NCBI GenBank assembly: GCA_951799405.1
Contig: OX637344.1
Location: 8,184,001-8,248,000 of the forward strand
Reading direction: 5' to 3'
DNA length: 64,000 bases
From: Agapetus fuscipes
Taxonomy: Eukaryota; Arthropoda; Insecta; Trichoptera; Glossosomatidae
Positions within the stretch are counted from its first letter, which is position 1. Each line of letters begins with the position of its first letter. Shown here one piece after another: positions 43,925-54,543 of the stretch. The translations under genes and the position numbers were made by a program. The notes under the pieces were generated by a model, which saw only the letters and a list, made by a program, of their open reading frames with translations, ran no database searches and was not told where the DNA came from.

Positions 43925-44236
43925 CACGTAACTAAGCTATACATACAATGTAACTTCTTGCCACGTTTTCCTCGAAGGGGTCGCATGTGGTGAGTGAACC
44001 TATTTATTTTCCCAGGTAAGGCTGCCAACCCCTTCAGTTGAATTTGGGGTTTTCCAGCTCCCGAGAGTGCTGGTACTCATTTATTGTGGAGGCTGATTAA
44101 AATTGCCAGTATATATTTTAGGTTTGAAATGAACACCGAAATGAAAAGCCATTTCTGAGACTTTCGATGGGATTCGAACTCGAGTTCTCGGCATGGAATG
44201 CAAGCACTCTACCAACTAAGTTATCGACCAGACCAT
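43925..44236 (-). repeat. SINE-A, full length
   Basis: ACGTAACTAAGCTATACATA to the complete head complement GGGATTCGAACTC, ATGCAAGCACTCTACCAACT and ATCGACCAGACC. Confidence 0.9.
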
Positions 44237-44867
44237 AAAGCACAATTTTTTAATTTTATTTACTTTCTCGGCGGGCAAAGGCCACACCTCTATTGTCCAA
44301 GCGTCTAAACAACCAATAACAAAATATTTGTTCGCTCTTTTCCTAGCAAGCCCTGAATCGTGACATCACAATTTCGTTGTCTACGTAATTTACGGACCGG
44401 TTTGTTTTCACCGACCGGCTTGTTTCATTTTTAAGCCGCCTCGCATATCTTTCTTTGTTTGAAGATGAGTGGTCAAGATGGCCGCGTTGTATTTAGCTGA
44501 TAGGCCAAAATTCTGTAAGACAATAATTTTGGCACGGTTTTATACAAGACTTTTCGGTAGCTTTTTAAAAGGCTGCGGTTTCTCTCCCTGCCTATCGCTC
44601 CTCCATCTTGCTACCCTGCACCGCATCAATAAAATTCAAATTGCACCAAATTACGTGAAACGGCCGCAGTAGGGGCGGTAAATCATATCACGTGGGGCAG
44701 GGCAGTACCTCCTGTAGGAGCAGGCCGCATCTTCAGCCAGCTTACGGCCCTAACAACAACATTGTTATACGAGTATAATGACTCATATTAAGACCTTAAA
44801 ACTAGAGGTGACAGACTAAACTATATCACCACCTTAAAGTTAAGAAATCTTTAATATTTTATTACGA
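44237..44867. other. Unassigned DNA
   Basis: Somewhat GC-richer unique DNA at 44370-44720. The open frame at 44469-44672 starts in a good ATG context but has no recognisable product. Confidence 0.35.
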
Positions 44868-45025
44868 GTAACTTCTCATAGTAAGTTTTCTAATCTACAG
44901 CATTAACAAACCTCTTTAGTGTTTTCTCTTGTAAAAAATCGGAAAAAAATGTACAAGTATCTAAGAAACCTATGTTAGTATATGTTACTTATTCAGTTAT
45001 ACCCTTAAGGTATCGACATGTTTAA
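44868..45025 (-). repeat. rep-G, minus strand
   Basis: TTAGTGTTTTCTCTTG, TTACTTATTCAGTT and ACCCTTAAGGTATCGACATG are the reverse of the other two copies. Confidence 0.55.
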
Positions 45026-45092
45026 TTTAATTTTAATTTTAATCTGAAATTATTGAAAATACAGGCGAGCTTAATCAGAATGTCCTTTACTT

Positions 45093-45240
45093 CGAGTATA
45101 GGACATTGCGTAAGTCTCACCTCAATTGCGTTAATCTAAAATGTATGGAATATACGACGGCACTTTGGGGAGTGATTTATTTTTCATTATTTTTTTTTAT
45201 TTACGCAATTGAGGTGAGTTTACGCAAATTTACTTGGGTT
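45093..45240. mobile_element. MITE-E, best copy
   Basis: CGAGTATAGGACATTGCGTA and CTCACCTCAATTGCGTTAAT are mirrored by ATTTACGCAATTGAGGTGAG and TTTACGCAAATTTACTTGGG. Total 148 bp, no coding capacity. Confidence 0.85.
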
Positions 45241-45842
45241 ATAGATCTCGTCCTCCAGAAAAAGTGTTTGGGCGGCCTCAGCTGCTGTGCTGTCACTTCA
45301 CGTACTGTATACCAACATTCAACATGCGGACACTGAGAGGGAGAAAAATAACGATATGGCAGGGTGTTCGCCTAAACTATAGTGACGTCACACAACCAGG
45401 GAGCAGGCCTTGTAACTTGATAGCAGGTATTGGAATAAGCGTTATAAAGCAATTATTGTGTTATTTTCTAGCCACACTTCCCTGGAGGTGATTTTTCCTC
45501 CACCAGTAGTTCAGCCCCGTATTAGAATGATAATCTTTATGATGTAATATCCACCATCAAATAAAACGCTCAGACCTCTAACATTTACATATAAAATAAC
45601 CTTTTCATTGGCCTATGATGGTTATAAAAAATGCATTATTTTCTGTAAAATAATCCCTTTGAAAATATGCACTTCCTGTAATTTAAGAGAGCTTTATACA
45701 CTAAACCTGTCATTTTTGTTTCTTAGTTTTCTTAAGTTTATGATCTTTGGAACAGAGTGACAGTTATGAGAAAGTCACAAAGTCAAAAAGAAAAAAACAA
45801 TGAAGAAACGTGAAGAAAACGTATTGTTTTTGAGGTGACACA
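45241..45842. other. Unassigned DNA
   Basis: No gene or repeat family was recognised. Confidence 0.4.
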
Positions 45843-46092
45843 TTTCATTTAAAATAAAATTATTTTTTTCTTAAACGTAGTTTAATTTTCTCAATAAAAT
45901 TTAATATCTCGAGCACTTTCGACCTTCAATACTCAGGTCATTATTAAGAGTCTTGATAATGACCTGAGTATTGAAGGTCGAAAGTGCTCGAGATATAAAA
46001 TATTATTGTGAAAATTAAACTACGTTTAAGAAAAAAATAATTTTATTTTAAATAAAATGAATTTTCACTGTGATAATACACAAACCAGTTTT
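45843..46092. mobile_element. Palindromic Penelope-like element
   Basis: The left arm TTTAAAATAAAATTATTTTT ... GAGCACTTTCGACCTTCAAT mirrors 45960-46060 with small indels. The right tail GAATTTTCACTGTGATAATA is the conserved family tail. I found no clean target duplication. A SINE-B head begins at the right edge. Confidence 0.6.
45953..45989 (+). ncRNA. Decayed hammerhead-like motif
   Basis: TTGATAA in place of CTGATGA, extra T, GACCT/AGGTC hairpin, GAA, AGTGCT (self-complementary with one G-U), then C and GAG. Confidence 0.3.
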
Positions 46093-46095
46093 CAC

Positions 46096-46385
46096 CGGTC
46101 CGTAGTCCAGGTGGTAACACTTCGGACTCGTAACTGGAAGGTCGTGGGTTCGAATCCCGGCGGAGCACAAAAAATATAGCATTTATATTTTCAAATTTGC
46201 TCTTCGCTGGGTTGAAAAATTCATAAACCTTTACCAAAGACCGGTCATCAAAAGGTCCATCCAGCCTTACAACAACTGGGTCTTGCTTGAGAATTGGCGC
46301 TTTCTACAGCGACGACCAAGCTCGAAGAGGGCTCTTGAGGTGTGATACACACAAAAACAGCGCTCACCAAATAAATCAGCCTAAT
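46096..46385 (+). repeat. SINE-B, full length reference copy
   Basis: The head CCGGTCCGTAGTCCAGGTGG, B-box GGGTTCGAATCCCGGCGGAG, body and 3' end CAGCGCTCACCAAATAAATC are complete (about 290 bp). The head resembles a tRNA with CTCGTAA in the anticodon-loop position, perhaps tRNA-Thr-like. That assignment is tentative. Confidence 0.92.
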
Positions 46386-46542
46386 TTAATTTTTTTTAAC
46401 CCCTTCAAAATCTGACACATTTCAAGTTATTTCAAGTTATTCCTTTAACCTTTTTTATTTAGATAAGTATTCAATAAACCCGAATATTTTTCATTACTCT
46501 CACTTTTTACTCAGATCATAAAGTTTAAGAAACAATACGATA
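46386..46542. other. Short AT-rich spacer
   Basis: Nothing recognised. Confidence 0.4.
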
Positions 46543-47205
46543 TGAAGGGTACAGGGGAAAAAGGATCACTGTCAAAAGTAAATCATTGTTAGAAAAAGGA
46601 AAAAACATTATTTACTTTGTATAACTGTTTATGAAACAATTTACTATAGTAGCAATTAAAACTATTTTATATCGCTTACTTAATAATTTGGTTTTGAATT
46701 CTTAATTATTTATTTTCTTTGAGTAACCATAACAATAAAGAATATTTAGAAAATATTACTTGCAACAAGGATCATAGTCAATTGACATTGATCTTTTTTC
46801 TAATTTTAGTATTCATTTATTTTAATTGTAACACTATTTACTCAAAATATTCTAGTTATAAGTAATAAAAATATTATAATTATTGACAAATTTAAAAGCT
46901 AATATTTAAATTAGCCTAATAAGAATCTGTGAATGAATCTGTGAACTGACTGACAGCCGGCTGTCATAATGAAAAAAAAGATCAATGTCCATTAGACAAT
47001 GATCTTTCTTTCTGCAACAAGGGTGACATTGATCTTTTTATGATACAGTCATACAATCTATTTTTGTGTCTGTTGTAGACTATGATCGTTTTAAGCGTTT
47101 TTCGGAAATCTAGACAAGAAGCTACCTTTATTTTGCACTAGATGGCATTGTTAGTTTTTTTTTGCTGAAAAATTGACAATGATCCTTTTTCCCCTGTACC
47201 CTTCA
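46543..47205. mobile_element. TA-flanked non-autonomous DNA transposon (663 bp)
   Basis: Ends TGAAGGGTACAGGGGAAAAA and TTTTTCCCCTGTACCCTTCA are inverted, continuing as GGATCA.TGTC for about 32 bp in all. TA lies at both edges (46541-46542 and 47206-47207), pointing to Tc1/mariner-like insertion. The interior lacks coding capacity and repeats a GATC(A/C)ATGTC motif in both orientations. Confidence 0.8.
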
Positions 47206-47207
47206 TA

Positions 47208-47997
47208 TGTTTAGGGTATAAGATTAACTTAAAATTAAAAATGAACGTCTTCAAAATATAATGAACGTGACTGAGTAAAAATTATTTCAGGTATGTTTTT
47301 TTAATATTTAAATGAATATCACCCTCAAATGTTTATTTTAAATGACAGATGAAATGGTGTCAAGGTTGTATTCTCCTTGTAATAATTTGTTGTGAGATAT
47401 TCCTCAGTAAGCAGAACATCGATTTCCCGCCACGCTGCGTCACAGAAAAGCCGCCTTTTCCCGCATGTTCCATTTCCTTTATTTTCCTTCTGTGAGCGCC
47501 AACTTGTTGATTCCTTTTAACTGTCATTCTTCTTATTCTCTTGTTTCTTTACAATGTGAAAAAAGATAAATAATATTTTTAGAAATACTTTCCCCTCACA
47601 AGCGAAGCGTTTTTTCTTTTTATGTTCGCATTTTGCTTTCCCGCGGGAAAGTGGATTGATTTGACATAAAGTATTTTATTTGTTTGCTGAAAAAATATTG
47701 ACTGTAAAAAATACGTAAAATATGGCAACGTTTAACAGACGAGAATAGTAGAACAGAGAAAACACACAGCTTAAGGAGAAAGAAAGAAAATGTTTAGCTA
47801 GTTATTTTAGATCCTCGGTTGCTGTTCATGTCATCACGCGAGGGATAATTGTCCATCTAGAGCGCAAATAAAGCAGGCACGGCTGATTACATGGAAAGCA
47901 TTCCAATTCCAGCTCCTCGTGCATAAGGAAGGACGCCACTCCAGGGTGGAGTGATGGTGATGAAAGCTTAATCACACATCAAGCCTGCTGAGCGGGC
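47208..47997. other. Unassigned DNA with CCCGC-rich island
   Basis: About 47410-47650 contains TTTCCCGCCACGC, TTTTCCCGCATG and TTTCCCGCGGGAAA. It is unique-looking and may be regulatory DNA. No exon is recognised. Confidence 0.3.
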
Positions 47998-48800
47998 AAC
48001 ACCAACATGTGGGACAACAACACCAACATGTGGGACAAAGTCCTCAACATGTGGAACAACAACACCCACATGTGGGACAAAGTCACAAACATGTGGGACA
48101 ACAACGCCCATTCGCCAACACCCCTCGCCTTTGGGATGACCAAGAGTCATGAAAAGGTGTTATAAAAATCCTGCATTATTTGGGACAACAACACCAACAT
48201 TTGGGACAAAGTCACAAACATGTGGGACAACAACACCCGCATTTGGGACAACAACACCAACACGTGGGACAAAGTCCCCAACATGTGGAACAACAACTCC
48301 CACATGTGGGACAAAGTCACAAACATGTGGGACAACAACACCCACATTTGGGACACCAACACGTGGGACAAAGTCCCCAACATGTGGAACAACAACACCC
48401 ACATGTGGGACAAAGTCACAAACATGTGGGACAACAACGCCCATTCGCCAACACCCCTCGCCATTGGGATGACCAAGAGTCATGAAAGGGTGTTATAAAA
48501 ATCCTGCATTATTTGGGACAACAACACCAACATTTGGGACAAAGTCACAAACATGTGGGACAACAACACCCGCATGTGGGACAAAGTCACAAACATGTGG
48601 GACAACAATACCCACATTTGGGACAACAACACCAACATGTGGGACAAAGTCACAAACATGTGGGACAACAACACCCACATTTGGGACAACAACACCAACA
48701 TGTGGGACAACAACACCCATTTGCCAACACCCATTGCCTTTGGGATGACCAAGAGTTATGAAAAGGCGCTATGAAAATCCTGCATTATTTGGGACAACAA
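47998..48800. repeat. 21-bp minisatellite with higher-order units
   Basis: Units TGGGACAACAACACCAACATG and TGGGACAAAGTCACAAACATG alternate. A longer spacer (CGCCAACACCC..., TGGGATGACCAAGAGT, AAAATCCTGCATTATTTGGG) recurs, with TTCGCC/TTGCC starts at 48111, 48444 and 48721. That gives higher-order units of 333 and 277 bp. Because 21 is a multiple of three and the unit has few stops, several frames on both strands stay open. They are not evidence of coding. Confidence 0.93.
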
Positions 48801-50065
48801 CACCAATATGGGGGTCTACAACACATGTGCCACAAAAGTTTGAGAAAACGTGAAAGGACTTTTGTTATCTTTGTAAATAAATCTGTCTCCGTCGAGAATG
48901 TTCTCAATTTTCTGGTTTTTTTATATTTTAAATACCCAAATAAATAGCACACAAATAATTTTATTGAAACTCACTTCAAAAGTATTTGATGAATCCTGCA
49001 CTTGATACTTTACTGCAATTAAACTTAAGCAGTTAGCACTGTGCACTAAGCCGTAATGGTAGCACGTAATAAGCGTTTCTGCATGGAGCGCTTCCACACA
49101 ATTCAGCAGCTAATATCATTGTGAGTAAGTGGCTGGGATTGTTTATTTTGAATTGCCGACACGCCACTCTCGTTAGCAGCTGCCGTGAACTCCTGCACAC
49201 GGAAATCTCACGGAACTCATTTCTTCCTGGAAACTCTAAACTGGAAAGTATGAATTAGACTACACCCCCTACACCTGCAAGTCTTTAGTCTGTAATATAG
49301 ACTGTTGTGATTACATGTGTTATGATTTCATTTGGGATTTTTGAAATTAAATGGCGATTCAAATGTACTTCACGAGATTTATTTTTCCCAATATAGGTTA
49401 GAATGTACTGTTCTTCACTCTCTACTTACAGTGAAAATGTATCTGTCCCACAGAATCTTTGCTCGTATTTATAGGCACGAAAAAGACGATTCCTGCATGT
49501 TCTAGAACATGTTAGATACTTCAGATTTAATGTCACGAAGAATCAGATTTAACGTCATGAAATTCTGTGTGCTGTAAATGTGTCCACATTGTACATAATA
49601 TGCTCATTTATGAAATGATTATTTTTCTAAAAACATAATTTAATTTAATTACAATAGTTAAAAGATTAAATAAAGGTCCACCATTACAATAACCACTTAA
49701 TCTAACTCCTAGCTACAAACTTTTTACTTCTTTGATAACATAATTGAAAAGTACACTTGCAGAGGAATGTGAGGCTGGGAGCAGATACTGGATATCTTTA
49801 GTGAGGGAGAGCAATCAGGCCTAGTCGTAATAATTACACTTAGAGTCGGAATGGGTGTCCGGGGTGGGGGAGGTGTCCTTATTGCTGTAATTGTAAAGCC
49901 TGATACAGCGCGCCCTCTGGAGCTCCTATAGCTGTAAAAAGTAAAATGGGATCTCACATCTCTCAAATATTAAAAACCTCACCAGCACGTGACGTCACAT
50001 TTCTTAAAGTGGCCATAAACAATGTCTACCGACTGCAGCACTGTTATGTCCTTCTGAAAGGGAAT
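48801..50065. other. Unassigned DNA
   Basis: About 1.26 kb with no gene or repeat family recognised. Confidence 0.4.
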
Positions 50066-50325
50066 CTAAATCTAAGCTGCAAAGATATAAATAATTTTAG
50101 ATTAATATTAAACGCATTCCCACAAGCAGACATGTATAAGTTCGCGCTAACGCATGCCGCATGTGGACCTACAATATAATAAAAACCCCAATCTCAAATG
50201 AACATAAGCCCTGCAACTCTTGCCGATCTTCCCTGAAACAGGGATGACGTTGCCAGACTGAACCATTTTTTAACAGTATGGGTGGTCAGCGTCATACCAA
50301 CCTATGTGTAAGTCAAGGAATACAA
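50066..50325 (-). repeat. rep-C
   Basis: AATCTAAGCTGCAAAGATAT, TTGCCGATCTTCCCTGAAAC to ACCAACCTATGTGTAAGTCA. Confidence 0.85.
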
Positions 50326-50879
50326 ATAATGATGGTTGGTTTAGAATACAACAGTTTCTTATTTGATGTACATTATTTCTTGTATTAGTATTCAGGCTTT
50401 GCATAATACATCCATATATTGTGTAACTAGTGCTTGAGCACTATGCTTACTGAATACTCTACTTATTTATGTTATTGTTATGAATTATTTCAGCTTCACT
50501 TTCAATAAAATTGAAGTTGAATTTATTTTACAGTTATCTATTTTTTATCAAATTACTTACATATGGTTCACTCTGCAACTTCTGTATTGGCGGCTCGGCT
50601 AACAAAGGGTTACTGAAGTTTTGCAGAACCGCAGCCTTTATTTATACTCGTATATGACCAGGGCCTAATATCGCATGTTCCAGACCATACGAGACGCCTC
50701 TGGAAACATCCATTTCATATACACTTTACTGTCCATAGTGTTGTTGTTAGTTGTTGTTAATGTACATGGGGAAGCCTCGTATCGGTCAATCAACAATTTC
50801 AAATTGCACAAACCACCACATTGTAAGTTGGGAGGTTAAATAAGTTGTAATGTTATTAGTTAAAGTAATTAATGAATTG
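50326..50879. other. Unassigned DNA
   Basis: No gene or repeat family was recognised. Confidence 0.4.
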
Positions 50880-51262
50880 TGGACGTCAAAAGGCTTTTTA
50901 GTTTTTAGTTTTTTTAGCTTTTTAGTTTTTTAGTTTAGTTTTTTATGTCAATGTATATATTGTTATTTTATTGATTTTAAAAATGTAATTTGTCATGTAT
51001 GTTCCTTGACTTATAGGTTGTTATGCGGCTGACCACCCATACTGTAAAAAAAATTGGTTCACTTTGCCAATGTCACCCCTGTTTCAGGGAAGGACGGCAA
51101 GAGCTGCAAGGCTTATGTTCATTTGAGATTGGGTTTTTATATTGTAGGTCCACATGCGGCATGTGTTAGCGCGAAATTATACATATCTGCTTGTGGGAAT
51201 GCATTTAATATAAATCTTAAATGATATATATCTTTGCAGCTTAGATTAGATTAGATTAGAAA
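50880..51262 (+). repeat. LINE-C 3' UTR and rep-C tail, 5' truncated
   Basis: The AT-rich 3' UTR (AAAAATGTAATTTGTCATGT) also seen at 12.4 and 28.2 kb precedes TTCCTTGACTTATAGGTTGT and the complete rep-C to GATTAGATTAGATTAGA. No coding part is left, which shows rep-C moving by 5'-truncated LINE insertion. Confidence 0.85.
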
Positions 51263-51299
51263 AGGCAAGTCTTTAACATGCGCTGAGGAGACACCCTAC

Positions 51300-51600
51300 A
51301 CTAGGTGTCAGTAACCCAGTGAATCCCGAAAGATGGTCCGCGGAACCCTGGGGCTCCGTGAAAGGTTCACAGGAGCTTTATTTATAAATTTATAAAACGC
51401 TTTAAGAAGAATCAGAGTGAAATTTTGGCAAACATTACTCAAAAAATTTTAATGCCATTTCGTAAAAGAAATTATTTCAACAAATCTAAATTATATTGGT
51501 TTGTAGAATAAATATTTTTGAGATTATAATAATAGTTATTAGTAATACATTAAAAACGTTGTTTCTTTCCTAATCAAGGAGTTCCGCACTTGAATTGGCG
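51300..51600. mobile_element. hAT-like non-autonomous remnant
   Basis: GATGGTCCGCGGAACCCTGG and GGCTCCGTGAAAGGTTCACA resemble the ends of hAT elements built on repeated GGTCCGCG words. The opposite end and target duplication are not clear. It lies between two rep-C pieces. Confidence 0.4.
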
Positions 51601-51617
51601 TAGACAAAATTGTGTCG

Positions 51618-51665
51618 TCACTCCAATGTAACATATCTTTGCATCTTAGATTAGATTAGATTAGA
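51618..51665 (+). repeat. rep-C 3' end only
   Basis: CTCCAATGTAACATATCTTT then GATTAGATTAGATTAGA. The shortest 5'-truncated copy. Confidence 0.75.
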
Positions 51666-51775
51666 CCCGGCCAAGTTACTAGAGAGAAGGCATTGGTAAG
51701 AATGGTAGTCCCAAACAAGACTGAGGTTTGCTCGACGAGAAAAAAACTTCCAATTCAAAAATGGTAGGACCTATA

Positions 51776-52028
51776 ATAACCTATAATCTATAATCTAAGT
51801 TGCAAAGATATATTCATTCAAAGCTCTCATATGTATGCCCACAAACCAACACGTGTAGTGCGCGCTTACAAATGCTGAATGTGTTCTTACAAATACAATT
51901 CAAACCTGAAATGAACATAAGCCCCACAACTTTTGCCGACCTTCCCTGACACAGGGGTGACATTGGCAAAGTCAACCATTTTTTACAGTATGGGTGGTCA
52001 GCCTCATACCACCAACCTATAAGTTAAG
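51776..52028 (-). repeat. rep-C
   Basis: ATAATCTAAGTTGCAAAGAT to CAACCTATAAGTTAAGGAA. Confidence 0.88.
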
Positions 52029-52535
52029 GAATGACCTCATTGTGAAAATATTCAAAACAAAATGATTTTGCTTTAAAATCTAAGGTAAGATCATTGAGTT
52101 GCGTGGACGAGAAACCTTGCAAGTCTCTGATGTGCCGTACAGTAACTACAGTACAGTAAGCTGAGAACAATAGTCCCATAGAGATAACGCTCGCTCAGGG
52201 CGGAGTCCATCTCCCTGTAGGCACATGGCACTGCACGACACTACAGCACCAAGACATTCCTAGGGAAATTATTGGATGGTTGAACATATTAAAGGCCTTT
52301 CTATTACTTTTATAATTATTATATTAAGAAGTGTCTTTTAGTGGATTCCCTGCAAAGATATTGCAGAGCCATAGCATCTCCTGAGTAAGCACACTTTTAA
52401 ATTTGACTTAAAAACATTTTTACTCTCCACAGCCCTTAGGTTAAACGGTAAAGCATTCCACTACATGAATCACACATTTAATATTCAGTTAAATGCGTAC
52501 GATTAGGTATGCACTAATTGTAGTTTCTGGACTAC
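52029..52535. other. Unassigned DNA
   Basis: No gene or repeat family was recognised. Confidence 0.4.
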
Positions 52536-52774
52536 CTTAATCTTTAATCTAAGTTGCAAAGATAAAGATAAAAACACATTTACATTCATCTCGTACATGC
52601 ATTCTCACAAGCAGACCTGTTCTCAATTACACATGCCACATGTGGACTTATAACATAAAAACCCACTCAAACGAACTATAGTCGACCTTCCCTGAAATAA
52701 AGGAGACATTGGAAAAGTGAAACAATTTTAACAGTATGGGTAGCCAGCCTCTTACCAACCTATAAGTCAATGAA
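52536..52774 (-). repeat. rep-C, diverged
   Basis: CTTTAATCTAAGTTGCAAAG to TACCAACCTATAAGTCAATG, with a deletion over GCCCTGCAACTC. Confidence 0.8.
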
Positions 52775-53186
52775 CTTACTACGAGCATCATTTTAAGTTG
52801 TGTGTGACTTTCCCCGCGTAGAGGCTATTTACCGTAGTAGCAAATTTACTATGGCGATTGTGGCCAGCCTTATGTTCATTTCCTACTTTGAATATTAATC
52901 AATGTGTGTACTTGGAGCGAAAGCTTGTCTTTACTAGAATTTGCGGTGGACGTAAGCACTCAAACACGAAATCCATACATACATACACTGGCACATACCT
53001 ACATGCGCATATTCTAACTGAGATGACCTTGGAATGCAGCACGACATGGAATCTGGTAGAGAAGGAACAGAAGAACAGCAGCTGTCTTCAAGGTTAAGAC
53101 CTAAGAGAGGGAATGTCGAGGAGTGAACACAAGAAAAAGATAGCCCCAATAAGGTCCGTTGGTAGGTCGTAGGTATCTTATAATTT
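52775..53186. other. Unassigned DNA
   Basis: No gene or repeat family was recognised. Overlapping frames on both strands are unsupported. Confidence 0.35.
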
Positions 53187-54251
53187 GTATGTACCAGAGG
53201 CGGTTCGCCAATATAGTTCAACGGGACAGTGCACTGCCTAGATTTTGTAATAATTTTAACAAAATAATTGTATAAACCTTAAAATATAAAAGTATATTGT
53301 GTGGCAGATGTTTTGAATGGTCGCTGAAGTTAAAAATCATAATTATATGGAGCGCCTGAGGTTTACGCTAGTACAAAGCCGCCGTACATAATACATAATA
53401 TTATTGTTTAGTTATACTCCTCGTGCATTTGTTCAAGTGAACGGATTTTAATGGATTATTCCCATACATTTTCTGAGATCGGTTTGAAACCGTGATATGG
53501 AGGGAGAGAGCGGATAAATTATAGGTTTTTTAGTGCGTGCGACGAAGACAGCTGCGTGCATTGCCGAATATTATAAGTATTCGTTCGTAGATATTCGAAA
53601 ACAATGAAATCCTTGTAGGACATTGATTACAAAAAATATAAGCCAGTAACTCGAATTTGGTTGACCTCCATTCCGTCATCAGTTGACGTTAAAATTAACA
53701 GCTGCTGGTTGTTTTTTCATCGAACGTCAAGATTTTTTCCATTATTTTCTAATTTATCGTGAAACAACTTACAATTTTGTTTTTTACTAATTTCCTGACG
53801 ATAAATTTTAATAATAAAGTAAACGTGGACATTATAAAAAAAATCATAGTTGAATAGTATTTGAAAAAGAACATTATTTGAAAGCATCGTAAGTGTGTGA
53901 AGATGGTGAAAAAGATAAAAGTTAAACAGCATGCACTTTCGCAAACTCAAGTTGAGCTTGTAATGCATTTCAATTTATTAGGCCGAACAGATCTTCGACA
54001 AATGCTTGATGTTAGTTATAGACAATCAATTAAAAAGTTCAATGACGAAGTGCGTTCAAACAGATAAATAATTATATCTAGAATAATTGATTGTGTACAA
54101 TTTTGTGCTGATTTGGCTTTGATTGAGGCTTTTGCTCAAGCGAAGGAGGATAAATATGTAACTGTAAGTACGAGCTTAAAATACGCTTATTTGTTATGCA
54201 ACAAAACGGGTGTAGGTACTTACTCGTGTATACGTAAATAAAACAATATAT

Positions 54252-54412
54252 TTTGGATGGTTGGTGCATTAACACTGTGAAAATTCATCTTTATTTAGTT
54301 ATTAAAAAATCTGCTTTATTTTCACTTTTTATTATTTTTTTTTAAAGGACACAGACCTGATGATGACTACTGTGTAGTCAAAAAGTGAAAATAAAACAGA
54401 TTTTTTAATAAC
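54252..54412. mobile_element. Penelope-like palindrome nested in hAT
   Basis: The tail GTGCATTAACACTGTGAAAA is followed by arms ATTTAGTTATTAAAAAATCT / AGATTTTTTAATAACTAAAT. TAAATAAAACAATATAT occurs at 54235-54251 and 54413-54429 and could be a 17-bp target duplication. Its 3' copy overlaps the arm, so that is less certain than the 12-bp cases. Confidence 0.55.
54357..54388 (+). ncRNA. Decayed hammerhead-like motif
   Basis: CTGATGA, extra T, a perfect GACTAC/GTAGTC hairpin, then AAA in place of GAA. The next six bases are not self-complementary. Confidence 0.3.
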
Positions 54413-54543
54413 TAAATAAAACAATATATATTTACGTATTTCTTGCAATTTCCATTCAAAGCAAAAAAAATACAAGAAAAAATGAACTTGCGGAAATTAT
54501 GAACTGCCAACATTTTTATTGAGGAGCCGCCTCTGGTATGTAC

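Larger units (their letters stand above)
53195..54535 (+). mobile_element. hAT transposon remnant with perfect 8-bp TSD
   Basis: Ends CAGAGGCGGTTCGCCAATA and GAGGAGCCGCCTCTG are inverted. GTATGTAC lies at both edges (53187-53194 and 54536-54543). An interior frame (about 53900-54180) gives LSQTQVELVMHFNLLGRTDL, FNDEVRSNR, a stop, then IISRIIDCVQFCADLALIEA. This resembles the segment before the RGH motif in ZMYM/TTF-type hAT transposases. Most of the transposase is missing. A hammerhead-bearing palindrome is nested at 54252-54412. Confidence 0.85.

Noticed and set aside
46096..46170. tRNA gene (Thr-like)
   Set aside because: The head is followed by the SINE-B body found in many copies, and acceptor-stem pairing is not maintained.
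48149..48498. Repeat protein (CGTTTPT-like) gene
   Set aside because: Overlapping frames on both strands are equally open because the 21-bp unit lacks stops; no start context, splice sites or tail.
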